Assembly (NCBI GenBank): GCA_947495985.1
Contig: CANMBD010000001.1
Coordinates: 1-64,000, forward strand
DNA length: 64,000 nucleotides
Direction: 5' to 3'
Source of the DNA: an uncultured Sphingomonadaceae bacterium
GTDB lineage: Bacteria; Pseudomonadota; Alphaproteobacteria; Sphingomonadales; Sphingomonadaceae
In this document: in pieces, positions 52,289 to 61,224 of the stretch
Layout of the letters: each line of letters begins with the position of its first letter
Position numbering within the stretch: position 1 is the first letter of the stretch
Notes under the pieces: generated by a model
Database searches by the model: none
Told to the model about the DNA's origin: nothing
The model's input: only the letters and a program-made list of their open reading frames with translations
Translations under genes and position numbers: made by a program

Positions 52289-53194
52289 ATGACAACCGCT
52301 TCTACATCACCTTACAAGCTTGCTAGCGCGCGGGATTTGTTCGCGCTGACCAAGCCGCGCGTGATGTCGCTGGTGATTTTTACGGCAATCTGCGGGTTGA
52401 TGGCGGCTCCAGGTTCCATTCATCCGATTATCGGTTTCACGGCAATATTGGCGATTAGCCTGGGCGCCGGTGCATCCGCGGCGCTGAACCAGTGGTATGA
52501 GCATGATATTGATGCAGTGATGAAGCGGACCGCAGGTCGGCCTTTGCCGGCGGGGCGCATGGACCGCGAAACCGCACTGCATTTCGGGGTAGGGCTATCA
52601 GTTTTTTCTGTTCTGCTTATGGGAGTTGCGGTCAATTGGCTTAGCGCTGCGATATTGGCCTTCTCCATTTTCTTCTATGCCGTGATTTACACAATTTGGC
52701 TGAAGCGCAGTACGCCGCAGAATATTGTGATTGGCGGTGCGGCAGGCGCTTTCCCACCGGTCATAGGTTGGGCGGCCGTTACCGGTGACGTCACGTTGAT
52801 GCCGGTACTGCTGTTCGCGATCATTTTCTTTTGGACGCCCCCACATTTCTGGACACTCGCGCTGTTTGTAAACAGTGATTATTCCAAAGCGGGTATCCCC
52901 ATGATGCCGGTCGTTGCTGGTCGAAAATCTACGCGCAGACAGATCGCAGGTTACAGCCTGATACTTACCGCCTGCGCCGTTGCGCCCTTTGCCATGGGTA
53001 TGACCGGAGCGGTTTATGGCGTAACCGCGATTGTGCTGAGTCTGGCCTTCACTCTGTTATCCTTTCGCGTGGGTGTCAGCAGAACAGAAAACCCCAGTGC
53101 AATGCAGGCAGAGAAGCATTTGTTTAAGTTCTCCATCGTCTATCTTTTCGCCTTGTTCGCCGCGCTGGTTGCAGACAGGATGATATTTGCATGA
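52289..53194 (+). CDS. ctaB: Protoheme IX farnesyltransferase (heme O synthase)
   Basis: 301 residues with about eight membrane helices. The UbiA-family Asp motif is [20 protein letters not shown] (N-x3-D-x3-D type). The second Asp-rich loop is [17 protein letters not shown]. Farnesylates heme B to heme O for the oxidase. Its stop overlaps the next small gene (ATGA). Confidence 0.95.
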   Translation: MTTASTSPYKLASARDLFALTKPRVMSLVIFTAICGLMAAPGSIHPIIGFTAILAISLGAGASAALNQWYEHDIDAVMKRTAGRPLPAGRMDRETALHFGVGLSVFSVLLMGVAVNWLSAAILAFSIFFYAVIYTIWLKRSTPQNIVIGGAAGAFPPVIGWAAVTGDVTLMPVLLFAIIFFWTPPHFWTLALFVNSDYSKAGIPMMPVVAGRKSTRRQIAGYSLILTACAVAPFAMGMTGAVYGVTAIVLSLAFTLLSFRVGVSRTENPSAMQAEKHLFKFSIVYLFALFAALVADRMIFA

Positions 53195-53355
53195 GCAAGA
53201 TCGATAGCAAAAATGCAGCAATGACGCCGGAAGAGCAGAAAGCTTATCAGGCCAAGCAAAAGCAGCGCGCAGCGATTATGGCCGGCTTGCTCTTTTTCCT
53301 TGTCGTGTTATTTTACTTCATCACCTTCGTAAAAATAAATAGTTCGATATCATGA
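53191..53355 (+). CDS. Small single-span membrane protein in the cta operon
   Basis: 54 residues. The N-terminus is [20 protein letters not shown], then basic [10 protein letters not shown], then one hydrophobic helix [17 protein letters not shown]. The ATG overlaps the ctaB stop at 53191 and the TGA overlaps the ctaG start at 53352, both as ATGA. Small proteins of this shape (sometimes called CoxF-like) occur between ctaB and ctaG in other alphaproteobacteria and probably assist oxidase assembly. Function is inferred from position. Confidence 0.85.
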   Translation: MSKIDSKNAAMTPEEQKAYQAKQKQRAAIMAGLLFFLVVLFYFITFVKINSSIS

Positions 53356-53942
53356 GCCACGCCCAGACCAGAGATATGTCGACTAAGAATCTGCGCATTG
53401 CGGCAATGGCGGGTGCGATGGGTATCGCTATGCTGGGTATGGGCTATGCCGCTGTGCCGCTCTATGAAATTTTCTGCCGGGTCACAGGATATGGCGGAAC
53501 CACTCAGCGGGTAGATGCGGCCCAAGCTGCCACGGTTCAGGCCACGTCGCGGGTCATGTCGGTTCGGTTCGATTCTAACGTCAATTCTGCCCTGCCATGG
53601 GCCTTTAAACCGGAAAACCCCGTAGACCGGGTTAGTGTGGGCGCACGCGACATGGCGATCTACATTGCTACGAATAAATCAGATCAGCCGGTTGTGGGTA
53701 CTGCGACCTTCAACGTGACACCGGTGCAAGCCGGAAAATATTTTCACAAAGTGCAGTGTTTCTGTTTCACGGAGCAGCTTTTGGAGCCAGGGCAAACGAT
53801 GCGGATGCCCGTGCTTTACTATGTTGATCCGGCGATTATGGATGATCCGGAAACGCGGGATATCGAAGAAATCACATTAAGCTACACATTTTATCGCTCG
53901 AAAGACGGCATTGCGGTAGACCCCGCAACTGGCGAGAGCTAA
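53352..53942 (+). CDS. ctaG: Cytochrome c oxidase assembly protein Cox11/CtaG
   Basis: 196 residues. A membrane anchor (IAAMAGAMGIAMLGMGYAAV) precedes PLYEIFCRVTGYGGTTQR. The periplasmic domain has the copper motif KVQCFCFTEQLLEPGQ and MPVLYYVDPAIMDD. Delivers copper to CuB of subunit I. Translationally coupled to the small upstream gene. Confidence 0.96.
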   Translation: MSHAQTRDMSTKNLRIAAMAGAMGIAMLGMGYAAVPLYEIFCRVTGYGGTTQRVDAAQAATVQATSRVMSVRFDSNVNSALPWAFKPENPVDRVSVGARDMAIYIATNKSDQPVVGTATFNVTPVQAGKYFHKVQCFCFTEQLLEPGQTMRMPVLYYVDPAIMDDPETRDIEEITLSYTFYRSKDGIAVDPATGES

Positions 53943-53976
53943 GAACAGTAACGAATAAAATCTGGGGAATAAAAAC

Positions 53977-54846
53977 ATGGCTGGAGCCAAAAACCACGAT
54001 TACCATATTTTGCCGCCAGACATTTGGCCTTTTTTTGGAGCCTTTTCTGCGCTTACCATGGCGTTTGGCGGTGTAATGTGGTTGCATCCTGATGTCTTTG
54101 GATCATTTGGTCCAATGGTATTTGCAATTGGCGTCGCCACTGTTGCCCTAACTTTTTATGCATGGTGGGCGAACGTGGTCAAAGAGGCACATGCCGGTGA
54201 TCATACGCCCGTGGTGCAATTGCATCTCCGCTACGGAATGATCCTTTTCATTGCCTCAGAGGTGATGTTCTTTGTGGGCTGGTTCTGGGCTTGGTTTGAT
54301 TATTCCCTGTTCCCGCAGCCGATTGATTTTGCTGATGGAATTGCCACCAACATGATCGGTCAGGAGGGCGCCGCAGCACTTGTACAATGGCCGCCAAAGG
54401 GCATTGAAGTTCTGAATGCTTTTGAGCTTCCGCTCCTCAACACTCTCATTCTGCTATGTTCCGGCACAACAGTGACATGGGCCCACCATTCTCTGATTCA
54501 CGGTAATCGCAAAGGGCTTATTACAGGGCTTTGGCTGACCATTATCCTGGGCGCGGTGTTCAGTGGTATTCAAGCTTATGAATATAGCATCGCTCCGTTC
54601 CCGTTTGCCGGTTTGAACTACAGCAGCGCTTTCTACATGGCGACCGGTTTCCACGGCTTCCACGTCCTTGTCGGTACGATCTTCCTGATCGTCTGTTTGG
54701 CACGGGCTTACAAAGGCCATTTCACGCCCAAACAGCATTTTGGTTTCGAAGCGGCTGCCTGGTATTGGCATTTTGTCGATGTCGTGTGGTTGTTCCTGTT
54801 CATTGTTGTCTATGTATGGGGCGGCTGGGGCGCACCGGTTCACTAG
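53977..54846 (+). CDS. ctaE: Cytochrome c oxidase subunit III
   Basis: 289 residues with seven membrane helices. HDYHILPPDIWPFFGAFSAL at the N-terminus, RYGMILFIASEVMFFVGWFW and FHGFHVLVGTIFLIVCLARA are subunit III signatures, ending WYWHFVDVVWLFLFIVVYVW. Helps proton uptake and stability. 34 bases after ctaG. Confidence 0.97.
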   Translation: MAGAKNHDYHILPPDIWPFFGAFSALTMAFGGVMWLHPDVFGSFGPMVFAIGVATVALTFYAWWANVVKEAHAGDHTPVVQLHLRYGMILFIASEVMFFVGWFWAWFDYSLFPQPIDFADGIATNMIGQEGAAALVQWPPKGIEVLNAFELPLLNTLILLCSGTTVTWAHHSLIHGNRKGLITGLWLTIILGAVFSGIQAYEYSIAPFPFAGLNYSSAFYMATGFHGFHVLVGTIFLIVCLARAYKGHFTPKQHFGFEAAAWYWHFVDVVWLFLFIVVYVWGGWGAPVH

Positions 54847-54867
54847 GACATTTTTTGGGACAGTTTT

Positions 54868-55260
54868 TTGACGGATACCGAAAACTCAAAAGGGCAGCCG
54901 GATGTTTTTCCCGCTGCCCTTTTTGGACTCTGTCCCCATTGCGGTCAGAAAACCCTGTTTCGCAGTGTGACTGCGTTTGCGGACAAATGCCGCGCCTGTG
55001 GGCTGGATTACGACAAATATAATGTTGGCGATGGCCCGGCCGCCTTTTTGACATTGATCGTTGGCGGGGTGGTGCTGGCGCTGGCATTGATCGTGGAGCT
55101 CAATTATTATCCGCCGATGTGGCTTCATGTGTTGCTGTGGGTCCCGCTTACAATTGCTGCTGTTGTTGTTTCTCTCAGAATATCCAAGGGAGTATTACTG
55201 ATTTTGGAACATCGCAATCAAGCTCTTGAGGGCAGTATCGATGACGGTGTTGAGAAATGA
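54868..55260 (+). CDS. DUF983 family membrane protein
   Basis: 130 residues with a TTG start and GGGACAG upstream. Two CxxC pairs (LCPHCGQKTLFRS, KCRACGLDYDKYN) form the DUF983 zinc-ribbon-like part. Two membrane helices follow (AFLTLIVGGVVLALALIVEL; VLLWVPLTIAAVVVSL). The gene is regularly found in alphaproteobacterial oxidase operons; its function is unknown. Overlaps the SURF1 gene by 4 bases. Confidence 0.9.
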   Translation: MTDTENSKGQPDVFPAALFGLCPHCGQKTLFRSVTAFADKCRACGLDYDKYNVGDGPAAFLTLIVGGVVLALALIVELNYYPPMWLHVLLWVPLTIAAVVVSLRISKGVLLILEHRNQALEGSIDDGVEK

Positions 55261-55847
55261 AAGGCTTACCAATCATAGGCACAATCCTGATGCTAGCCGC
55301 GGTGGCGACAATGGTGGGGCTAGGCATTTGGCAGTTGCAACGCGCTGACTGGAAAAACAGCTTGTTGGCGAGTTATGAATCGGCGCGTGATAAACCGGCC
55401 ATTAGCTATCCCGCGGTTCCTGTTGAAGATGATCCATCCTATTTTCGCCGATCATCGGTAAACTGTCTGGAGGTCCTCGATTGGCGAGCGATTAGCGGCC
55501 GCAATGCCAATGGTCAGGCGGGCTGGGCCCATATTGCGCATTGCAAAACATCGGGAGGTGAGGGACCCGGGGTGCATATTGTCGCTGGCTGGTCCAAATC
55601 ACCGGAGGATCCCGAATGGGCAGGCGGCCTGGTGGACGGCATTGTCGCGCCGGATAGCCAATATATGGTGCGTCTTGTTGCCAGTGAGCCGGTGGCTGGA
55701 TTACAGAAAAGCCAGGAGCCTTCAACTGACGACGTTCCCAACAATCATATGGCCTATGCGGTTCAATGGTTTCTGTTCGCTGGAATAGCGCTGGTCATCT
55801 ATTTTCTGGCTCTCAGAGGGCGCAACAAGGCCGCCAGCCAAGCTTAA
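55257..55847 (+). CDS. SURF1-family cytochrome oxidase assembly protein
   Basis: 196 residues with a membrane helix at each end (IIGTILMLAAVATMVGLGIW; WFLFAGIALVIYFLALRG). GIWQLQRADWKNSLL is the SURF1 start motif and PNNHMAYAVQWFLFA the family ending. The middle is shorter than in typical SURF1 (230-250 residues). Assists heme A insertion into subunit I. ATGA overlap with the DUF983 gene. Confidence 0.9.
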   Translation: MKGLPIIGTILMLAAVATMVGLGIWQLQRADWKNSLLASYESARDKPAISYPAVPVEDDPSYFRRSSVNCLEVLDWRAISGRNANGQAGWAHIAHCKTSGGEGPGVHIVAGWSKSPEDPEWAGGLVDGIVAPDSQYMVRLVASEPVAGLQKSQEPSTDDVPNNHMAYAVQWFLFAGIALVIYFLALRGRNKAASQA

Positions 55848-55889
55848 AACTTGCCCTTGGCGAATGAGGCCGCTAACCCGCTGGCCATC

Positions 55890-57293
55890 ATGGAATATAT
55901 CTCAACCCGCGGCGGTGCACAGCCGCTGAATTTCGAACAAGTAACGCTTGCTGGTCTGGCTGGTGACGGCGGCCTTTATGTGCCGACCCATTGGCCCAAG
56001 CTGACCGAAGCGGAAATTGCCGACATGGCCGCGCAGCCTTATTCGGAAATTGCCGTTCGCGTGATGCGGCCGTTCATCGGCGATGTGCTGACCGAGGAGG
56101 AGCTGCGCGATCTGTGTGAAAAGGCATATGGCCGTTTCGCGCACAAAGCCGTGACACCTTTGGTACAACTGGATGGACAACATTGGCTGCTGGAACTGTT
56201 CCACGGGCCAACATTGGCATTCAAGGATGTGGCGCTGCAATTGCTCGGGCTGTTGTTCGAGACTTTCCTGGCCCGGCAGGACAGGCATCTGACAGTTGTG
56301 GGGGCAACATCGGGTGATACCGGATCGGCGGCTATTGATGCCCTGGCCGGACGGGAAAAGGTCGATATCTTCATGCTCCATCCTGATGGACGCATATCGG
56401 ATGTGCAGCGGCGTCAAATGACGACCGTGCTGGCACCCAATGTTCACAATATCGCCATTGACGGCAGCTTCGATGATGCACAGGCAATGGTGAAGCGTAT
56501 GTTTGCAGATACCGAGGTAACCGACCGGTTCGCCATTTCTGCGGTGAACTCGATTAACTGGGCGCGGCTGATGGCCCAGATTGTCTATTATTTCTATGCG
56601 GCCTCGCAATTGGGGGCACCGCACCGCAAAGTCGCATTCTCTGTACCGACGGGCAATTTTGGCGATGTATTTGCCGGTTATGTGGCCGCGCAAATGGGAT
56701 TGCCGGTGGAGCGGCTGATTGTCGCCACCAACGTGAATGACATTCTTCACCGCGCCTTGAGTGCGGGTGACTATTCTGCCGGAACAGTAACGCCGACCGC
56801 TGCGCCATCAATGGATATTCAGATCAGCAGCAATTTTGAACGGCTATTGTTTGACCTTGAAGGTCGTGATGGTGCCAAAACAGCGGCCCGGATGAAAGCG
56901 TTTGAAGAGACGCGTGACATGCAGATTGACCCGGATATGCGGGCCAAGGCGGCATCGCTCTTCACCAGCCAAAGAGTAGATCCGGATAGCATGACCCTGG
57001 CGATGAGCAAGGCGCAGGAAGAGGCGGGGCAGGTGATTGATCCGCACACAGCAATTGGTCTGGCGGCAGCACGGGCGAGCGACATTGATCCATCGGTGCC
57101 GGTTGTCACATTGGCCACCGCTCATCCCGCAAAATTTCGCGAAGCGGTGGAGCGGGCCACCGGCACGCGCCCGATCTTGCCGCGCAGGATTGGCGATCTG
57201 TTTGATCGCGAAGAGGCATGCGACAAACTTCCGGGAGACTATGATGCGGTTAAGGCATTTGTAACCGGCAAAGCAACGCCTGCCGATGGTTGA
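55890..57293 (+). CDS. thrC: Threonine synthase
   Basis: 467 residues. MEYISTRGGAQPLNFEQVTL is the usual start. PLP lysine is Lys112 in FHGPTLAFKDVALQ, and VGATSGDTGSAAIDALAG and FSVPTGNFGDVFAGYVA form the cofactor pocket. Converts phosphohomoserine to threonine. ATG 55890 is favoured over TTG 55851. It overlaps the downstream methyltransferase by 8 bases. Confidence 0.96.
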   Translation: MEYISTRGGAQPLNFEQVTLAGLAGDGGLYVPTHWPKLTEAEIADMAAQPYSEIAVRVMRPFIGDVLTEEELRDLCEKAYGRFAHKAVTPLVQLDGQHWLLELFHGPTLAFKDVALQLLGLLFETFLARQDRHLTVVGATSGDTGSAAIDALAGREKVDIFMLHPDGRISDVQRRQMTTVLAPNVHNIAIDGSFDDAQAMVKRMFADTEVTDRFAISAVNSINWARLMAQIVYYFYAASQLGAPHRKVAFSVPTGNFGDVFAGYVAAQMGLPVERLIVATNVNDILHRALSAGDYSAGTVTPTAAPSMDIQISSNFERLLFDLEGRDGAKTAARMKAFEETRDMQIDPDMRAKAASLFTSQRVDPDSMTLAMSKAQEEAGQVIDPHTAIGLAAARASDIDPSVPVVTLATAHPAKFREAVERATGTRPILPRRIGDLFDREEACDKLPGDYDAVKAFVTGKATPADG

Positions 57294-58170
57294 GGCGGCG
57301 TCAAAGCCCGGCGTGATGATCAGCGATCCGCGCAGCGATTATGCGCTGATCGATAGCGGCCATGGCCGCAAGCTGGAACGCTATGGCGATTACCGGTTCA
57401 TTCGCCCCGAACCGCAGGCGATGTGGTCGCCTGCGCAGGATGAATGGCAGGCGGATGGCGAGTTTATTCCGGCTTCGGATGATGACGGCGGCGGGCGCTG
57501 GCATTTCAATCGACCTGTTCCCAAAGAAGGATGGCCGCTGACTTGGGAAGAGGTTACTTTCACCGCCCAATGTACGCCGTTTCGCCACCTCGCCTATTTC
57601 CCGGATATGGATCCGGTGTGGCGCTGGATCCGTTCCAATCTGGAAGGCGTTGAGGAAGCGCAAGCGCTCAATCTCTTTGGCTATACCGGTGTCGGCACGC
57701 TGGCTCTGTCCGCCGCTGGTGCCAAGCTGGTTCATGTCGATGCGTCCAAGAAATCGGTGTCAGCGGCGCGGGACAATGCGGCTCTTTCTGGCATGTCGGA
57801 ACGTCCGGTGCGCTGGATTATTGATGATGCGGCGAAATTTGCCGCAAGAGAGGTACGGCGTGAGCGGCGCTATGATGCGATCCTGCTCGACCCACCCAAA
57901 TATGGCCGTGGGCCGGATGGTGAAGTCTGGCGGCTCGAGGAGGATTTAGCTCCGCTGATTGAGAGCTGCGGGCAGCTGCTGGATGAGAATAGCAAGTGCC
58001 TGTTCCTGACCGTCTACGCGGTACGTATGTCTGCTCTGGCGCTCGGCTCGCTCCTTGAAGAGAAGCTGGCTCATCTGGGCGGCACGATAGAGGTCGGCGA
58101 CCTTGCGGTAAGGGAAGAAGCACGCGGTCTGCTGCTGCCAACAGCAATCTATGCGCGGTGGTCCAGATAG
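57286..58170 (+). CDS. Class I SAM-dependent methyltransferase (RlmI/RsmC-like)
   Basis: 294 residues. The SAM-binding motif I is ALNLFGYTGVGTLALSAAGA, with KLVHVDASKKSVSAARDNAA following. The catalytic loop AILLDPPKYGRGPDGEVW resembles the D-P-P-x-F/Y of RNA cytosine/guanine methyltransferases. Probable rRNA target. No PUA domain. It overlaps thrC by 8 bases, as in other sphingomonads. Confidence 0.88.
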   Translation: MVEAASKPGVMISDPRSDYALIDSGHGRKLERYGDYRFIRPEPQAMWSPAQDEWQADGEFIPASDDDGGGRWHFNRPVPKEGWPLTWEEVTFTAQCTPFRHLAYFPDMDPVWRWIRSNLEGVEEAQALNLFGYTGVGTLALSAAGAKLVHVDASKKSVSAARDNAALSGMSERPVRWIIDDAAKFAAREVRRERRYDAILLDPPKYGRGPDGEVWRLEEDLAPLIESCGQLLDENSKCLFLTVYAVRMSALALGSLLEEKLAHLGGTIEVGDLAVREEARGLLLPTAIYARWSR

Positions 58171-58249
58171 AAGCTCTCAGCAGCTAGTCAGATTAAACAA
58201 AGCGGCTGCATGGCTTGCCAATAGAGCCGCAACATGGTGAAGACATATT

Positions 58250-58621
58250 ATGACAGATACACTTACATTAGAGGTCAATGATCTGGAGGTCGATGTCCTG
58301 ACCGGCATCTATTCCGAAGAGACCCATTTGCCGCAACCTTTGCGTATTTCCATCGCGGCAGATTTGAAAATTCAGGAACGCTATGAAGCAGACACACCGC
58401 TAGAAAGCTCAAAAAACTATATGGACCTGAAGGACGCCGCCACGACCGCTTTGCCAGAAGGCGTGCATTTCAAGCTGATTGAAGCGGTGGCGGATCATAT
58501 TATCGAAACTCTGTTTTTGCAGGATGAGAGCGTGTTGCGGGTTACCGTGAAAATCGTCAAATTGCTGATCTCTGAAAAGGGGGAAGCAATCGGGATCACT
58601 CTGTCCCGGGCGCGTAAATGA
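58250..58621 (+). CDS. folB: Dihydroneopterin aldolase
   Basis: 123 residues. VNDLEVDVLTGIYSEETHLP, then LRISIAADLKI, and the catalytic-helix segment VHFKLIEAVADHIIETLFLQ. SSKNYMDLKDAATTAL binds the pterin. Cleaves dihydroneopterin to 6-hydroxymethyldihydropterin, the substrate for FolK. It overlaps the following SDR by 4 bases, suggesting both act on pterins. Confidence 0.9.
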   Translation: MTDTLTLEVNDLEVDVLTGIYSEETHLPQPLRISIAADLKIQERYEADTPLESSKNYMDLKDAATTALPEGVHFKLIEAVADHIIETLFLQDESVLRVTVKIVKLLISEKGEAIGITLSRARK

Positions 58622-59391
58622 GTGACAGCGCGGTGAAGTTGGCACTGGTCACTGGCGGTGTTCGCCGTCTGGGCGCTCATATTGCGGCTGAACTGGCGGA
58701 TGCGGGCTATGTGCTTGCGCTTCATGGCCATAGCGATGCAAAACCGGATGACGGGCTTAAGAAAGCGCTTGAGCGCAATGATACCCGCTGGGAAGGCTTT
58801 GTTGCGGATTTCAGCGATGATGGAGCTGCGGCCGGGTTGCTGAGCGCTGTCGGTGAGAAATTCGGGCGGATGCCGGACCTGCTGGTAAACAATGCATCCC
58901 TGTTTGAATATGACGATGCCAGCAGCCTGAACGGTCAATCTCTTGAAAGTCACATGAAGATCAACATGATGGCGCCAACCATGCTGACCACCTTGCTGGC
59001 ACGCCAAGTGCCAGAGGGAGAGCGGGCGGCGGTTGTCAATATTGTCGATCAACGTGTCCGCAATCCCAATGGCGATCAGCTGAGCTATACATTGTCAAAA
59101 CAGGCTTTGGCCGAATCTGTGCGAAGTCTGGCAGTCGCCTGTGCTGATAAATTGCGCGTAAATGGTGTGGCTCCCGGGTTGACGTTGGAGACCGAGGATT
59201 ATAGCGACGACCAGATGGACCGCCTGGCGACCAATATGCCGCTGAACCGGCTTTCCTCGCCCGATGACATTGCTGCGGCAGTGCGTTATCTGGCCGGGGC
59301 GGGCAGTGTTACAGGTCAGATATTGTTTGTCGACGGCGGTGCGCATATGAAAAGTTTTGATCGCGATTTCATGTTCATGGAGCATCGTTAA
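58618..59391 (+). CDS. SDR oxidoreductase, probable pteridine (FolM-like) reductase
   Basis: 257 residues. The cofactor motif VTGGVRRLGAHIAAEL (TGG-x-R-R-x-G) is typical of FolM/pteridine reductase rather than the usual TG-x3-G-x-G. NNASLFEYDDAS replaces NNAG, and YTLSKQAL is the Y-x3-K catalytic pair. It is translationally coupled to folB, which favours a role in dihydrofolate or dihydromonapterin reduction; the exact substrate is inference. Confidence 0.85.
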   Translation: MSDSAVKLALVTGGVRRLGAHIAAELADAGYVLALHGHSDAKPDDGLKKALERNDTRWEGFVADFSDDGAAAGLLSAVGEKFGRMPDLLVNNASLFEYDDASSLNGQSLESHMKINMMAPTMLTTLLARQVPEGERAAVVNIVDQRVRNPNGDQLSYTLSKQALAESVRSLAVACADKLRVNGVAPGLTLETEDYSDDQMDRLATNMPLNRLSSPDDIAAAVRYLAGAGSVTGQILFVDGGAHMKSFDRDFMFMEHR

Positions 59392-59505
59392 GTCCCCAGT
59401 TAACACTCTACTCATCGATAAATACCTTACATGGCGGGGATCTGTCCCCACCCTGCTGTGCGGGCTTTCAACTAAAATGGGGGACTTATTAGTGAAAGGA
59501 CCATT

Positions 59506-60063
59506 GTGCGTAATATTTCTAAATTCCTCCTGGCTAGTGCAGCCTCCATTTCTCTAGTTGCTTGCGGCGAGCAGGCTGCGGAGCCTGAAGAGGTCGCGGT
59601 GGCGGAACCTGCAGAGCCGACCGATATTGTTGGTGTTGCACAAAATAAATCAGACTTGTCGACCCTGGTTATGGCGATGACGGCCGCTGAATTGGGCAAA
59701 ACCTTGTCCGGAGAAGGTCCCTATACGGTTTTCGCACCAACCAATGATGCGTTTAACAAGGTCGATCCGGCGGAGCTGAGCGCTTTGCTATCCCCGGAAA
59801 AGAAAGACGATTTGGCGGCCTTGCTGAACTATCATGTCATTTCCGGAAAAATGACGGCAGCCGACGTGACCCAGGCTATTGCAGACGGCGATGGTATCGC
59901 AACTTTGACAACGGTTCAGGGTGCGAAACTCAAAGCGTCTTTAGAAGGTCAGAAAGTCATTCTGGAAGACGCAACAGGCGCAAAATCAACCGTCACTCTG
60001 GCTGATGTTGATGCGACTAACGGCGTTATTCACGCCATCGATACGGTTGTGATGCCCGGTTAA
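59506..60063 (+). CDS. Fasciclin-domain lipoprotein
   Basis: 185 residues with a GTG start and AAAGGA upstream. The lipoprotein signal ends in LVACGEQ. The fasciclin (FAS1) domain shows LSTLVMAMTAAELGKTLSGE, GPYTVFAPTNDAFNKVDPAE, LLNYHVISGKMTAADVTQAI and the H2-like ending NGVIHAIDTVVMPG. FAS1 domains mediate adhesion or binding outside the membrane; role unknown. A strong terminator follows. Confidence 0.92.
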   Translation: MRNISKFLLASAASISLVACGEQAAEPEEVAVAEPAEPTDIVGVAQNKSDLSTLVMAMTAAELGKTLSGEGPYTVFAPTNDAFNKVDPAELSALLSPEKKDDLAALLNYHVISGKMTAADVTQAIADGDGIATLTTVQGAKLKASLEGQKVILEDATGAKSTVTLADVDATNGVIHAIDTVVMPG

Positions 60064-60085
60064 AATCAAACCGAACAAATCTTGA

Positions 60086-60116
60086 AAGGCCTCGCCCTGC
60101 GGCGGGGCCTTTTTTG
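60086..60116 (+). terminator. Intrinsic terminator after the fasciclin gene
   Basis: AAGGCCTCGCC (60086-60096), loop CTGC, GGCGGGGCCTT (60101-60111), then T-rich TTTTTGTT. One G-T wobble. Confidence 0.9.
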
Positions 60117-60168
60117 TTGGCTTTGACAGGATTATTGATAGGTTGGTTTTCGAACGAGGAGCCGATGC

Positions 60169-60576
60169 ATGGCACAATATTGGTTGATGAAATCAGAGCC
60201 TGATGAATATGGTTGGGATGACCTGATCGCGGAAAAAGAAGGCACCTGGGACGGCGTTAAAAATGCGCAGGCCAGCAACAATATGAAAAAGATGAAGGTG
60301 GGCGATCAAGTCTTTTTCTATCACTCGCGCCAGGGGCTGGAAATTGTCGGTATTATGGAAGTCAGCGAAGAACAATTCCCCGATCCGTTCGACGATACCG
60401 GGCGCTGGATCGCGGTGAAGGTAAAGCCGGTTCGCAAGCTGGACAAAGCCGTGCCGTTGAAAGAAATGAAACAAAACCCGAAGCTGGCCAATTTGGCGAT
60501 CATTCGTCAGACGCGCCTGTCGGTGGCACCCGTGACCGAGGCGGAATGGGATGCCATATTGGCGATGGCGACCTGA
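60169..60576 (+). CDS. EVE-domain protein
   Basis: 135 residues. YWLMKSEPDEYGWDDLI, TWDGVKNAQASNNMKKMKVG, DQVFFYHSRQGLEIVGIMEV and IRQTRLSVAPVTEAEWDAIL are the EVE (PUA-like, YTH-related) core. Such proteins bind modified nucleobases in DNA or RNA. No defence partners are adjacent, so here it is likely a housekeeping member. Confidence 0.93.
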   Translation: MAQYWLMKSEPDEYGWDDLIAEKEGTWDGVKNAQASNNMKKMKVGDQVFFYHSRQGLEIVGIMEVSEEQFPDPFDDTGRWIAVKVKPVRKLDKAVPLKEMKQNPKLANLAIIRQTRLSVAPVTEAEWDAILAMAT

Positions 60577-60640
60577 GTCATTGCGGGCAAGATAGCGCGG
60601 ACGCAATTTGAAGCCGACGCCAAACTTTCGCCCAAAAATC

Positions 60641-61144
60641 CTAGTCCTTTGGTTTGATCCGGCTTGCTGGAACAATAAATTCCAGCCGCAACCCTGATGG
60701 TTCACGGATCATCATATGGGTTGTGGGGCCGTCGCCCAGAAATTCTGGCGCAAATTCAACGACGACATCTTCATGCGCAACAAATTTGCGATGCAGATCA
60801 TTCAGGGTTGGCAAATCGCGCACAGTGATCGCCATATGATGCAGGCCGACATTATTCTTGCGGTCAAAAGAGACAGCTTTGGCCGGGTCAGTGACCTGCC
60901 ACAGGGTCACAAACATTTTTCCGTTGGTGACAAATTTTGCGGGATATTCCGGACGCCCGCCCGCCGGTTTCCATCCCAGCGTGTCGACAAAGAAGGACGC
61001 CGTATCGTCGAGCTTCGTCACAGCAAAACCGATATGATTGAGGTCGAGTGTTGCGGCTTCTACCTGTGAAGCAGCTTCGGTCTGAGCCAGAGCAGGGGAT
61101 GCCAGCAACATACCAGCGATCAGCAACGGCGAAAGAGATTTCAT
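60641..61144 (-). CDS. Secreted VOC-family protein
   Basis: 167 residues with a signal peptide (MKSLSPLLIAGMLLASPALA before QTEAAS). The VOC fold shows LNHIGFAVTKLDDTASFFVD, LHHMAITVRDLPTLNDLH and HMMIREPSGLRLEFIVP with His/Glu metal ligands. Export is unusual for a glyoxalase-type protein. AAGGA upstream of ATG 61144; an in-frame TTG at 61165 is less likely. Confidence 0.88.
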   Translation of the reverse strand: MKSLSPLLIAGMLLASPALAQTEAASQVEAATLDLNHIGFAVTKLDDTASFFVDTLGWKPAGGRPEYPAKFVTNGKMFVTLWQVTDPAKAVSFDRKNNVGLHHMAITVRDLPTLNDLHRKFVAHEDVVVEFAPEFLGDGPTTHMMIREPSGLRLEFIVPASRIKPKD

Positions 61145-61224
61145 TTTATGAATTCCTTTGATCAAATATCAGAACGCTAACGGGCCATATTCGCTTTTGA
61201 AGCGACCAATGTTACAACCGGCGT

